Notes under the pieces: generated by a model
Told to the model about the DNA's origin: nothing
The model's input: the letters and a program-made list of their open reading frames with translations, nothing else
Databases searched by the model: none
In this document: positions 1-11,182 of the stretch, in pieces
Layout of the letters: each line of letters opens with the position of its first letter
How positions within the stretch are numbered: the stretch's first letter is position 1
Program-made: the position numbers and the translations under genes
Assembly: GCF_050436995.1 (NCBI RefSeq)
Contig: NC_134745.1
Coordinates: forward strand, 2,790,001 to 2,854,000
Direction: 5' to 3'
DNA from: Anticarsia gemmatalis
Lineage: Eukaryota; Arthropoda; Insecta; Lepidoptera; Erebidae
DNA length: 64,000 nt

Positions 1-56
1 AAATGTCAATCTCTCGATACTCGACAGTACAGATTGTACAGAATTACGCTACAGAA
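1..56 (+). mobile_element. Palindromic MITE family P1, right end (copy 1)
   Basis: The window opens inside a copy of the most frequent repeat here. Visible parts are the ATGTCAA block, the 'CGATACTCGACAGTAC' arm and the terminal inverted repeat ending GAATTACGCTACAG. The rest lies outside the window. P1 is non-autonomous: no reading frame is shared among copies. Confidence 0.75.
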
Positions 57-1983
57 ATTAATTCTAAATGAGTATTTAAGAAACTATTACTTTCGTACAA
101 GTCTAATTCACAATATAGCTTCAAGATCTGCTTAGTCAATAAATCATTTCTTTCAAAAACCTAATTGTGTTACAACTACTCCCGCAATGTCTTAAAGAAT
201 TCCCACCAATATGCTTACTCACATTCGTCTACAAGTGCAAGGGTGTAGCAGGGAGGTTCGTGTAATAAATACATTTATATCCTCGTATCACGTACGAGAC
301 AGTCCATTGACCACAGTCAAGTCAAATGGACTGGATAACTTGCAATGTGACGTTATATTATCAAGCAGTCTGTTTTTCATACGATAAAGGGCGCAATAAG
401 CCGTTTTGCTCAAAGAAAAGATCTGCGAAACTGATATGCGTGCGAAAATAAATAATATTTTCATTTAATTAAGAATTAAGTTAAGGTATAATTATATAAT
501 ATGGTAATAAAGATTTATGGAAACAAATATATATTGTGATTGTTAAAATAATATCGTTTAATTTCTAATAACATTATAATTTTGGACTAATTATTTGATC
601 TCTAAAATCTAAATTTTGTTATACGAAACTGTTTCAGTGCCCTAGAATTTTCAAGAAAAGGTCATTGCCACTATGTAACCGGTTCAACATTTGGCAAATG
701 TAGTATAAAAGTGATTCTAAATGGCTTCTCAAAATAAACACTTTACTTTCCATACATACATCGTATACCTACATCCTCTACACAAGTCTTCTAAGAAACT
801 TCCACACACATACAATACATGCATTCTATCAAAATGTACCGTATAGAGTGTCATATCCACAGAGCATGGCGAACCAAAGAATAAGTAATAGGTGAATTTG
901 CCTAAAATACGAGTATAGAATAGCGCGCCTCACAGGAAAGCACACGTTCCAGGGCTGGCACACTACTACTTTTATGTCAATTTTATTTATTAAGTTAGTA
1001 TTAAGTTAAAGGATATTCTGTTATTAATGGATATTGTGCCACAGATAGTTTAGAACTTTGATTACACTATATACTTCAAGAAAACTTTTCACGCGGACGA
1101 GACGAGGGCAAATAACAGATGTAATTATCTTTTGGGCATTGGTAAATACATTGTACAATTTAGTAAACAGTTAAGTTCGCCTTAAAATACTGCAGATAGT
1201 ATAATAAAATATTAGTTTCCAGTTATGCCAATTTTCATTCAAACATATAATAAAAGAATAGTAACATTTATCATAGAGCATTTACAATACCGCTAACTTT
1301 AAATCACCCGAGTAGTTTCTCATTTTACACACATAATTTTATGATATTTGTTACAACTTTGTTGCAAATTGCACTATGCAGTAAAGTAACTGTATTTTAC
1401 TGCTTGCTTTAAATTTCAAGCTAAATTTATAATTTCGTTGCGGTATAAATTCACCGGTTAAATGATCAGTGAGGTAGGAAGCCTTTGCTTTGGCTATCCA
1501 TCGCCCACTTTGTGATATTTGAGCTTGTCTTTGTTTGAAGGGTGCGTGAAATGTCAGTACTGGTTGTACCTATAAAGTCAGCAGTCTTGAAGACAGGTCA
1601 AGGACCTTTGAGTAGTGTACTAGTTCTATCATTAAGGTTAAGATTGGCCATTTCAAAGGAACGGGAAAAAAAGATCATATTCAAGATTTGAATAAGGAAG
1701 TTAGCTGGCAATGTAAGCAAAAATTAAAAGCCTTTTTACGGTCTTCAATGAAAGGTAAATCACAATATGAAAAGGATTCATATTTGAGTAGTAATATTTG
1801 TTTTTCTACAGTTAGACTTTTAAAGTTTTCGACAAAATGTAAACCAACGTAACTATTCTTAGTTAAGTGGCAACAAAATATCATGGAGTAATTTACCGTT
1901 TAAGGAAACCGCAGTACAAATCCTTAAAGTTATTTATACTTGTATATCAATTAAAGTTTGAATCGATCGCTAGCCCTGGTTAC
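57..1983. other. No supported feature
   Basis: AT-rich single-copy-looking DNA. The 67-codon frame at 1681-1884 (minus) has no recognisable domain and is within chance expectation. A short imperfect hairpin (TCCATTGAC / GTCAAATGGA) lies near 302-330. Confidence 0.5.
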
Positions 1984-2085
1984 CTGTCGTTTATCCCGCT
2001 CGGCGGAGTGGAAGCTCGATAAAAACGGCTCATCGGCGCGCTGAAGCCTTCCGCAGGCCTAACTATCGACTCCCGTGTGTATGTG
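1984..2085 (-). other. Candidate exon (possible first coding exon)
   Basis: A GC- and CpG-rich patch in AT-rich surroundings. On the minus strand a frame stays open from above 2085 through an ATG at 2033-2031 and codes MSRFYRASTPPSGIND before the sequence GACAG|GTAACC, a plausible splice donor with the intron starting at 1983. Reading on past the donor gives an in-frame TAA at once, so the frame makes sense only if spliced. No family is recognised. It could equally be a promoter-associated CpG-rich segment or an unspliced chance frame. Confidence 0.25.
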
Positions 2086-2099
2086 CCTTGTATTTTTGT

Positions 2100-3130
2100 T
2101 AAGAAACACGTAGGTACTAGGTACTTTCATTGATAAATTGAAGCGTTAAAATGTGTTTGAAATTATTCGACAAGTGATTGTGGTACCTACGTTCAATTTG
2201 TATAAAATTACTTTGCCTATTCACGTACGTATGTGTACCGATTGTACCTATAACTACAAGTGTACGCCTAGAACAAGAGTGAGGCCTTATATCCAACTAT
2301 AGTTCTATCATTTGAGATGAAACACAAAACAAAATACAAATAGCTTTACGACGCCATTAAATCGATATAATAGCTTGTTAATTTAATTTTTACAGAAAAA
2401 TAACTACACTAAATGAATACCTACATTAACATAAAAGTAGCTGTCCCTTTTTAGTCTTAATTCAATAAACATCCAATGACATAACAGTTTTAGCGTGTCC
2501 CATTATCAGTAACAAAGGCAACCAAAAAACAACGACCATTATTATCAGAGCAATTTCTACTATAAAAGAAATATAATACACGTACCGCACTTTAAACAGC
2601 ATAAAACGATGTCCGTAAATTATGATAAACAGCGGACAATACGATCATTAATCTGAATTATCGTGGTTGAACACAATTAAGTGAAGGGCGACACAAAAGC
2701 ATTTGTTTCAACGGATTTTTCCTTCGCTTAGTTTACAAAACTACTTGATTTATTATTAAAATGATTGATTATGTTCATAATTGATTTTGTAATGACTACT
2801 AAAATGTTTTGGTCTGATTTGACGTAAAGATTTATTGCTACGAATACAATGACGACATTTTTCGTGATGACAATCGAAAGCAAAGAAAAGTAATTTGTTC
2901 TAGTTTTATTTAATTATTTGTTTTTTGTTTCTATCACGAAATAAATGTAATCGTAACACATACATTATTTTAATGATTTACCTATCACCCAATATTTCTC
3001 GGGTTCATTATAGGTACTTCAATAAAAACATCTCAATTAGCATGCCATTATAGTATCATTAACGACAATATTGTGTGAAACATCAAGCAAACCAAAGTAA
3101 AACGCAAGAGTATCGTTTACTCGTCACTTG
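2100..3130. other. No supported feature
   Basis: AT-rich DNA with no repeat I recognise, no long open frame and no RNA-gene fold. Confidence 0.5.
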
Positions 3131-3356
3131 CAGGGAGAGGTGTATACCTCTAGAATACACCCACGGTTTACCATTTACAATGTTACTACCATGTGATAGT
3201 GGGTGAGCTTAATGCGATTTACCATGCAATTACCATTAATAAATATTCTAATATAAACTAAAAAAGAAAAATAGTACTGCCTGACCTGCGAATCGAATCC
3301 GAGGCATAAAGTTCAGCAGTCGTATACACTATCGACGCCACCATAGAGACAGGTAG
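3131..3356 (-). mobile_element. tRNA-derived SINE, near full length
   Basis: Read on the minus strand, the 5' head (3356 down to about 3278) looks like a decayed tRNA with A-box-like TGGCGTCGATAGTG and B-box-like GGATTCGATTCGC, the pol III internal promoter elements. The body then reads through 'CACTATCACATGG' and ends 'GGGTGTATTC...ACACCTCTCCCTGC'. The same body recurs at 60109-60218. No clear target-site duplication was found. Confidence 0.6.
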
Positions 3357-3519
3357 CCTCTCGTTTATTAATTTTAAATACTAGACAACAGTCATACAAT
3401 GGGAAAATATTAAAGTTTTGAGAGAAAAAAATGACTCATGCTCGTGATTTTTTTGGAAATCCTTTCACCTCTTATTTTGGTGCATACAAATAAAGGCAAT
3501 GCGCTTTATTCCCACACAT

Positions 3520-3700
3520 TGTGGTCACAGGAGCACACGTTAACGATGCGGTCGCCGATACTATAATGAATAACGGTTCATCGAGTCGACCGCGACTTGC
3601 AGCACTAAATACCAAGCGTTATGTTGATTAAAAACAATTATTATTGGTTCGAGTTTCATGTTGCCGGTGAGGTTAAGTGACTTGTGGTGCGGTTTGTAAA
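3520..3700. other. GC-richer patch, function unknown
   Basis: This segment is locally GC- and CpG-rich around 'GATGCGGTCGCCGATAC' and 'GAGTCGACCGCGACTTGC'. A plus frame is open for about 44 codons, ending at a TAA near 3629, but it has no good start codon or splice signals. It may be regulatory or an old repeat. Confidence 0.15.
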
Positions 3701-3882
3701 TAGATTGGTGGTGAAATGGACTTGTTGAGGAGACAGCTACAGCTACAGAGCTGACAGTATTTTACTATAGCTTAGTTTTGGATTCATTTTTGGATCAGAA
3801 AACAATTCGGAACATGTTTTTACACGCTTCCTAAACCAAATATTTTACGTGACAGCTAAACACGAAATTTATTCACCAAATA

Positions 3883-3890
3883 GTGTGAAT
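3883..3890 (+). repeat. Target-site duplication, left copy (GTGTGAAT)
   Basis: An exact 8-bp match to 4403-4410 on the other side of the element. An 8-bp duplication is the hallmark of hAT-superfamily insertion. Confidence 0.85.
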
Positions 3891-4402
3891 TAGGGAATGC
3901 AATCCCGACTCGAGGTCGTCAACTCGAGATCCCTCGGGATCAGAAATATCAATCCCGCGGGATCCCGAGATTTTTGGGATCCCGTCTTATTAGTAAAATA
4001 ATACGATTAAAACGGATTGTTTAATGTGATATGTGTGTGAAAGTACTTTTACACTTTTAGACGCTCGCAGAGTTTCTTCTAGTTCCTCTTGAAATGAAGT
4101 ATTCGTTTGTGTAGTAGGAGTACTTATATTTAAACCTTCTGCTATCATAGAAAGTGCAAGTCATCTTCGTTTAAAACTATCGTCTCTACTTGGGTTCGTT
4201 CTTTACAATAAATCGTGTAATTGTATATTTAATTTCTTTCCTTATGAGAAATTTACTTAGCAATTGGAAAATCTCGTTGCCTCATGTTTCCATTGTCAAT
4301 CCCGAACAGGATCTCGTCATATTATGCTTCGGGATTGATCCCGAAAAAATGCACGGGATCTCGCGAGATCGGGATCCCGCGAGATCGGGATTGCATTCCC
4401 TA
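3891..4402. mobile_element. hAT-type non-autonomous DNA transposon
   Basis: A 512-bp element bounded by perfect 18-bp terminal inverted repeats (TAGGGAATGCAATCCCGA at 3891-3908; its reverse complement at 4385-4402) and an exact 8-bp duplication GTGTGAAT. Both subterminal zones are packed with GGGATCCCG- and CTCGCGAGATC-like palindromes, as expected of transposase-binding sites. The middle is AT-rich. A minus-strand frame (ATG at 4148, stop at 3990-3992, 52 codons) runs through it; whether this is a transposase remnant cannot be judged by eye. The perfect ends suggest a young insertion. Confidence 0.85.
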
Positions 4403-4410
4403 GTGTGAAT
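4403..4410 (+). repeat. Target-site duplication, right copy (GTGTGAAT)
   Basis: The right-hand 8-bp copy, immediately following the terminal inverted repeat. Confidence 0.85.
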
Positions 4411-4752
4411 GCCCCGAGCACATATTTCGAACTAGTTTTGCGAGATGCAAAAATGCACGCCAATATAAAATTTTCGTCTAAAATTAAAACGAAACATGTT
4501 ATAAAGAAAAGCTGGCCAATACATCGGAACATCGGCACAAAGTGAGCGGAGCGGGGCGTGTCCCGTCAAACACACGCGCCCATTATACACCCTTACTTAC
4601 GATCACCCCTAACTTATAAGAAAAAGCGATTTAGACGAAAAAATATCTTAAATTTTAATATTTATGAACTTTTTTAAATCAACAGATAAAACGAAGCAAC
4701 AATCAAGTGACCAAATGATTTCTAGAAATTCAAAACTCAATTTCTGAGCCCG

Positions 4753-4800
4753 ATATCTTTTGGGGAACACCTAAATATCTTTTGGGGAACACCTAAATAT
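4753..4800 (+). repeat. Tandem repeat, 22-bp unit, about 2.2 copies
   Basis: The unit ATATCTTTTGGGGAACACCTAA at 4753-4774 is repeated exactly at 4775-4796 and begins a third time (ATAT). The identity of the two units points to recent slippage or duplication. Confidence 0.9.
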
Positions 4801-6640
4801 CTTACACAAATATGTTTCACGATGAAACATGTCTGCCATCTAAATAATCTCCATCTAAACTCATTAGTGGGGAGAGCAGTTGGAATCAAAATTCAAGAGG
4901 TCAAATTCTCCTTCCGTCTCTCATCACTTCTAACTATTATTGTAAACAACTGGTATAAAAACCGCTGGCTCCAGACGTGCCTTTAGATCAAAATTTGACA
5001 CTGGCAAATTGTCGCTTTACACTTGTACATTGTACCAAACTCGAAGTAATGCTTTACTAATGACTATGTGGAGATTTTTCCCCCACTCATAAATATGCAT
5101 TAATGATGGTTCACAATGTAAGTATAATTTAAATTTCACCGGCCCGGATAACAATGGGATTTTACTAATTATTAATACATTCACTTGTTCAATATTAAGT
5201 AGGTAATTTATTAAATAGTTACTTTTGGAACCTCACGGGAATAATATAAGAGGGCAATGATCTGCTATGTTTAAAAAAATATAGCTGTTCCTAGAAGATG
5301 CGTTACAGACAGATAGACTTTAGTTTTTCTAATTTGAATCATAATCATAATATAAAATATTTTTGTCACTTAAAATTCTGAGTGGGACTAGCATTATAGA
5401 TAATTAACCATCATAATATATTTTCAGTACCATGCACTTGAGATCTTTATCTTTTCACAAACAAGTTCACAATCAACTGAAACATTATATTAAATTCTTA
5501 AAACACAATCAATCGATACCAGCATTTGCATCTAATACAAAATACTTATACGTGTTATTGCCTCTGTATGCGAGATATGCCCTTTTGGAACTCGCTTATA
5601 ACATAATTATAAAAATTCTCCACTTACGTTTAGGCGTTATCTTTACACTATAAATCTGTACTACAACTTATATAAACATAGTTATATAACACAATATAGC
5701 ACGTAACACGAGCTCGGAAGCCGTAGGAACGGTTGCGGACAGCAAGGTTAAATAGAAACCTATTACAGGATCAGTTTATTTACCAACGCCTGTTAGCGAA
5801 TAACGAACTAGATTGGATGTTACTAATCTTTACATTGCTAAGTCCACAGGCAACTTTATATAAAAATAATAATCTTAACTACGCTCTCTACAATTTCTTT
5901 TATAAAAGGACAATCTCCACATGGAACTTTAAACTCTTTAATCATGAATGATGCCATGCAGGGGTGATTTGATATTGAGAAACAAAAATCACGATAAGGA
6001 TAAATCAGTCAATTGTTGATCTCAATCAAAGTCTAGAGCGAATCGAAAGAAAGGTGTATAGAGTCTATAGGTTTGTAAATCACTTGGGAAGTAACTGCCC
6101 CCCTTTCAGTTTTATCTAGGACAGTGTAGGATACAGACAGAGGGTTTATAGTTAGGTCAGCATTTTTCTCATGCACCATTAGCAAAAGAAACCAAGTAAT
6201 TCAAAGAGCCTAAAAGAAAATTCACAGCATATTTAAAGCAAGACACCAATCATTAAGAAATCACCAAACAAATTAAATTAACATTAACAAGTGCTTTCAA
6301 AGCTGACATCTCAACACTTCTAAACAAGGAAGGTAGTACATAAAAAGAGCCATTAAAAAGCATATAAAAAGTAAAAGAGAGTGAAACGAATAAATATTTA
6401 CGCGGCCCAAAGGTCAAACGTGCTACGGAGGCTTTAATGGGCATTTTGCAGTAATACCCCGGACTTACGCATACTGAGTATCGCGAATTTAAATACGGTC
6501 ACTTATGGGCATTTCCGTGTAACATAATAATGCAGGCGAACAACTTCCCCTTACTTCAAAATAACTAACTGCTAACCGAATGGCTTTTCTGTTTTTAGCC
6601 AAACTTGTAATGATTTAGTTAAGCAAGCAAGTCAAGTGCA
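4801..6640. other. No supported feature
   Basis: AT-rich DNA. Frames at 5432-5653 and 5733-5951 (plus) and 6253-6444 (minus) are 63-73 codons, rich in Asn, Leu, Tyr and Ile as AT-rich noncoding DNA gives, with no domain or splice context. Confidence 0.5.
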
Positions 6641-6650
6641 AATCTGATGT

Positions 6651-6880
6651 GCAGTTTGCGGTTGTGACTCTGCAGTCAGTCAAAAACTGTGACCACAAAC
6701 TACACCTGTGACGATGTAAGAACAAGTTGCTAATTTGCAGTTAACCGCAAACTATGACCAGTAACTGCTATGACGATTAATAAGTAACAAGACGCCAATC
6801 ATAGCTGCAGTTTGTGATTATGATTTTGCAGTCAACCGCAAACTGCAAACCTTAAACAGCAAACAGCTACAGCAAACTGC
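6651..6880. repeat. Cluster of GCAGTTTGCGGTT-like words in both orientations
   Basis: Variants of GCAGTTTGCGGTT and its complement AACCGCAAACTGC recur at about 6651, 6735, 6805 and 6830-6845, mixed with TGACGAT, CTGCAGT and CAGCAAAC words. The spacing is irregular, so it is not a clean tandem array. It may be a degenerate satellite or a multi-hairpin element; no family is recognised. Confidence 0.5.
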
Positions 6881-7689
6881 ACAAAGTAGTAATCGAATCT
6901 CATTACACAAGAGGAAAATCATTAATCGTGCTTTCAAAAGACAGTAATGTGTTAAATAAAACATGCCATAATATTTAAAGCGCAACGACCCAATATTATT
7001 TGAATTTCGTATTAAAATATCGGAATAATCCATGGCTTTAAACATTATTGTAATACTGATGGAGCAGCTTCAGTTAATTTTGTTGTTGCTTTTATGTTCG
7101 AGCGTAAAGTCCAACTTTACTAGCTTAATATTCATGATTGGTGAAATAAGTGGGGTTATGTGTACGTGCACTTTACATGGTATAGAGTAAAAGCATTGTA
7201 TGCACTGGCTTATGTTGAGAATTTCGTGGCTAGGTAAAATGAGTGATCAACTGCAGTATAAAAACATGATTTACTCTTGTGGGAGTTATATTTATAAGTA
7301 GTAGCTTATGCGTTAAAATAAGAATTATAGCTGTTTTCACCTTTTTCGAAAAGCCATCAGAATACTTATAGGGCGTAACTTTGACAGGTTTTTTCTAACA
7401 TTTACTGTCACTTTATCTATTGGATAGGTTATCAGATCCTTAACCATAGGTTGTAAAACTAACCCTTAGTCTTGTGGAAATTATAATGATAAATAAGGGA
7501 AACAATAAGTACATAACTAGGTACAAATCAAACGTAGAGGCTGAGTCAGCATTCGTATAATAAAAGGTTACGAACGAAAACGGTCAATGACCTTGCCTAC
7601 TAATTAACAATCTTTGACAAAATGTAATTCTTTTGAAGGTCGTAGACGTTGTAATCCATTAAAACTCGTAAATTGTATGTTACAACTTG

Positions 7690-7892
7690 GCGAGTGTGTG
7701 CTACGAATACCATGCTACAACATCCGTAGCGTTACAATATCTACGGCAATTCAGGTAATCTTGCTACATATTTTTTCACATGAACTTGACTTTAGGAACA
7801 AGTCATTGCTACGAGAACGTACAACACGCTACGAATAAAACTGTAGCACTATGGGTGTTACAGTGTGCTACAAGAAAAGGCTACAATACAGA
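7690..7892. repeat. GCTAC/GTAGC-rich segment
   Basis: The 5-mer GCTAC or its complement, mostly as CGCTACGAA, TGCTAC or CCGTAGC, appears about nine times within some 200 bp. It looks like a decayed short-period repeat. It leads directly into the LINE tail that starts near 7905. Confidence 0.4.
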
Positions 7893-7904
7893 TCAGCGAC
7901 AAAC

Positions 7905-8012
7905 TGATTCGTGTGAATGACGCGAAAGAATTTTGTTGGGATCGTAGCAAAGGGCGTCCTCTGGCCTCTGTCAACCCCGTATGAAAAAGGCGTGATGCGT
8001 GTAAATGCCAAG
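7905..8012 (+). mobile_element. LINE 3' end, first of two in-phase copies
   Basis: The sequence from GTGTGAATGACGCGAAAG through GGATCGTAGCAA to GAAAAAGGCGTGAT matches the terminal ORF-plus-3'-end segment of a common lepidopteran LINE type as I remember it. Translation gives KNFVGIVAKGVLWPL, closely parallel to the second copy 219 bp further on. No reverse-transcriptase region remains. Confidence 0.55.
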
Positions 8013-8122
8013 TTTCGACACAAACTACTTATTTACAGACAAAAAACAAAAGCATCACATCGGCGAGGTCTTCAAAAAAGTCAGGTGCGTAGTACTCGTA
8101 ACCGGCGGTCCTGTATGATAAG

Positions 8123-8226
8123 ATGCATGGATGTGAATGAGGAAAGGAAGTTTGTAAGGATCGTACCAAATGGCGTCCTTTGGTCGCTGCCTAGCCTATG
8201 TGAAAAAGGCGTGATTTTATCAATGT
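8123..8226 (+). mobile_element. LINE 3' end, second copy
   Basis: It starts GATGTGAATGAGGAAAGG and runs through GGATCGTACCAAATGGCG to TGAAAAAGGCGTGAT. Matching bases sit exactly 219 bp (73 codons) after those of the copy at 7905, so both lie in one 131-codon open frame (7917-8312). That frame is a repeat artefact rather than a gene; the other 5'-truncated LINE tails here support this. Confidence 0.6.
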
Positions 8227-8319
8227 ATATTACATACAAACAGAATCATGAACTCAAAATAACTACCTGTTTCTTATATTTAAATAGGAATCGTATTGAC
8301 TACCTACTGTAATGACAAA

Positions 8320-9184
8320 GCCATCAATCACTTTCAATTTCTAAAGACTTTCCTAAGACTTAATTTAAAGGAACTAATTCTCTAGTTATATATGGCCTCG
8401 GCCCGTCGGTCTAGAAGTTTCCATTCAATACACGAAATAAAGACATCAATCGTGCATAATGAGGTCTATTTACATTTTGATTACTTGATTAACGGTTGCC
8501 GATAAGTTAATGTTTTTGAAGTAATTTAAATTGTCATTTATGTGATTATTTAGTTCATAAATGATTTATTTTATGTAAGTATTGCCGCTGCTGAATATAA
8601 GCCGCTGTTGACTTACGTAGATAGTCTGTGATTCGATTCTTGCGTCAGAGATATTTAAATTTGTTTAATCTACAGATTATGTCTTTTTTCTTAAATGTGT
8701 GTTATAATGAAATGTATTCATTATATCGCGCATGTAGAAAAAATATTTATTAATTTGTAAAATCATTTTAAAAGCATTTTTATTGTCTATTTTTCACTTC
8801 AGTACGGCCGAACTGATTTGTGTAAATTTTGGCTGGTTAATAGATTATAACTTGAAACACGGGCATAAGTTAGTCCTAAACAAGAAATGTAAGCAAAATC
8901 TAAGTCTATATAAACAACACGAGCACTTAAAACAATATTATTTACAAATAAACTAATAATACATTGTATTTATGAATGAGTATAATTAAGTGTCGGCACC
9001 ACTGATGTGTTATCTCATGGAGTTATATACGAGGCCTTGATTCAGTGCATTTGTTATCACCGCCACGTTATAAACAAACGTTTATGTAATTAAAATAATC
9101 AATGCTATCTTATGTATGAGAATAAATGTATAATTGTTCGAGTGGCGCCTGTGATAAGGATGTGTTGGCGGGGAGCGAAAAAGA
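8320..9184. other. No supported feature
   Basis: AT-rich DNA with no repeat or gene that I can identify. Confidence 0.5.
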
Positions 9185-9202
9185 GTTGATATAATGGTAT
9201 AT
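9185..9202 (+). repeat. Target-site duplication of the 5S SINE, left copy
   Basis: GTTGATATAATGGTATAT, an exact 18-bp match to 9581-9598. Confidence 0.9.
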
Positions 9203-9580
9203 ATTCGCTTAGCCTTTGTTCCAAACTATGTTGGAGTCGGCTTCCAGTCTCACCGGATGCAGCTGAATACCAGTGTTTTACATGGAGCGACTGCCTATCT
9301 GACCTCCACAACCCAGTTACTTAGGTATTAACACGATACCCTTCGGTAAGACTGGTTGTCAGACTTTCAAGCTTCTGACTACTGTTAACGACTGTCAAAG
9401 ATCTTCGAAAATGACAGCCGGGACCCACAATTTAACGTGCCTTCCGAAACACGGAGAAACTCGATTTGTTTAGGATGGTCACCCTTCCACGGAACAACCT
9501 CGGCAAGCGTAGCTTAACCTCAGAGATCGATCCGTGCGGCTGTTGTAAACTAAGCCACGAGCTCCTACCATTATATCCTG
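9203..9580 (-). mobile_element. 5S-rRNA-derived SINE with LINE-like tail, complete
   Basis: A 378-bp minus-strand insertion between exact 18-bp target duplications. Its 5' half (9580 downwards) includes GAGGTTAAGCTACG and AAGGGTGACCATCC, which resemble the internal control elements of 5S rRNA (GTTAAGC and GGGTGACC), so it fits the SINE3 class transcribed by pol III. The 3' half (GTGAGACTGGAAGCCGACTC...CAACATAGTTTGGAA) is a separate tail module of the kind borrowed from a LINE to recruit its retrotransposition machinery. Related copies are at 42014-42090 and 56786-57008. Confidence 0.8.
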
Positions 9581-9598
9581 GTTGATATAATGGTATAT
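9581..9598 (+). repeat. Target-site duplication of the 5S SINE, right copy
   Basis: The right-hand 18-bp copy; a duplication this long is typical of target-primed reverse transcription. Confidence 0.9.
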
Positions 9599-9599
9599 T

Positions 9600-10445
9600 A
9601 TTCTAAAATTTTTATACATTATTTGATTTAAATATAACTTTGGTATAAGTGTGAATTTGTGTTGTAAATGTAGCTGCCTTCTTATTATTTGATTTTCAAA
9701 TAATTTATAGTTTCTGAGACTAAATAAAGTTCCGTTTAAAGCCTAGACTCGGTAAACGAATCCAAACTACACATAATATATAACTAAGAACTATCCATTG
9801 ATAACTATGATCGTTCGTACTTCTAACCTGCAACCACTTAATATTGAGTTAAACAAATTTCTCCTAATCCCACTTCTTACACAAAACTGTAACAATAAAA
9901 GCCGATCAACTATACTTTGACCACCATAATACACAAATTTAATACATCGCAAAAATACTTGAAACTCGAGAATGCTTGACATCAAAGGAAGCCTACAAAT
10001 TCGCCAACTATTCTCGAACTATACATAAACAATAAGATTAAACGAATGTTGCTAAGCACTGACAAAGCTACCCGCAACTTCGCAAACAATCACGCGAAAT
10101 TCCAACTGATTGTGTTTCCAACTCATTAGGGAGCACGACGACAGGGTTGCCAGCTTTCAATAACGTCTTGTTGCAGGTCACAAAACAATAATTTGCACTT
10201 GAGATTTATACGTATTTATACTTTCGTAGTCTGAGCGTTATTACTCTTACCATAACTTCGTAAAAAATAACTAAGAGTCAGACTCAACAGATTTCTTAAG
10301 GCCCCTTTTAATATAGTTCACTCCATATTCTATGCAGAATATCAATGTAATAATAATTGAATCAGTCTACTATTCTATTTTCTTAGTAACAATTTACGCC
10401 AAGTCGTATTAAAACATCATCGGTATGGTCACGTGTCTTTCATTA
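9600..10445. other. No supported feature
   Basis: AT-rich DNA. The 64-codon minus frame at 9791-9985 has no domain. Confidence 0.5.
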
Positions 10446-10620
10446 ACAGTAACGCGTTTTTGTACCACTATCGAGCATCGACAACCGGCTAGCTAACGAA
10501 ACATTTAGTATGAAAATCTGAAGAATCTAGCGGGCGGCTTAAGAACTATTTTTGCATAACAATTTAAATGTCAAATTCTTGGTACTCGATAGTACTGACT
10601 GCACTAAATAGCGCTACTGT
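10446..10620 (+). mobile_element. Palindromic MITE P1 (copy 2)
   Basis: Full-length and diverged: left end CAGTAACGCG, then CCACTATCGAGCATCGACA, ACCGGCTAGCTAACGA, TATGAAAATCTGA, a short GCGGGCGGC centre, ATGTCAAATTC and right end GCGCTACTGT. TA flanks both ends (TTA|ACAG and CTGT|TAT), compatible with a TA target-site duplication. Confidence 0.8.
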
Positions 10621-10624
10621 TATT

Positions 10625-11104
10625 CCTTAACATACCAATGACGTCATGTGAATTATTATAAATTTCTTAACACGGCAGCCCTACCCAAGGCTAACCCTCC
10701 AATGACGTCGGATCATTTACTCTCCTTTTCTAACAGGAGTCGGGTGCTTCGGCCCCTTTCGAAGGGCAGTCCGGTAACTTACGAGTCTTTTATGTGAGTG
10801 CGACTTTGAACTTGGATAGAGGGGTCTGTTTTGTTACTGTTGTTATTTTTCACGGTATAGTAGTTGGGTTAGCGTATTTGTTAGTTATACATACACACGT
10901 ATGTGATCTACAAAGGAACTAGCAGATCATTAAATACTAGCTTCATAAATAACTAGCTAAATATTCGCTTGGCGATAGCTTTGCCCAGGTTATAGCGCCT
11001 TTGTCGGCTTGGAAGAAAATGTTTTAAGGGTGTATAAAATGAAGAATGAAGAATACACGGTCCCGCAAAATTCAATCAATTCAAGTTTTTTTTGGAAATG
11101 TCTG
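10625..11104. other. No supported gene; one CRE-like palindrome
   Basis: It contains TGACGTCA at 10639-10646 and a GC-rich hairpin word (CCCTTTCGAAGGG) near 10757. No gene or known repeat is visible. Confidence 0.4.
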
Positions 11105-11182
11105 GTTAGTTATCTCAGCTCCGAACCGTCGACCACTTACATGTGAGGTGTATGCTTACACCACTAGGCTATGACTGCTACA
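11105..11182 (-). mobile_element. SINE head fragment (tRNA-like)
   Basis: On the minus strand TAGCCTAGTGGTGTAAGCAT (A-box region) is followed by GACGGTTCGGAGC (B-box-like). Only the tRNA-like head is clear; the tail is not recognisable. Confidence 0.4.

Noticed and set aside
7917..8312. 131-codon frame, the longest in the window
   Set aside because: It contains two in-phase copies of a LINE 3' module, so it is not a host gene.
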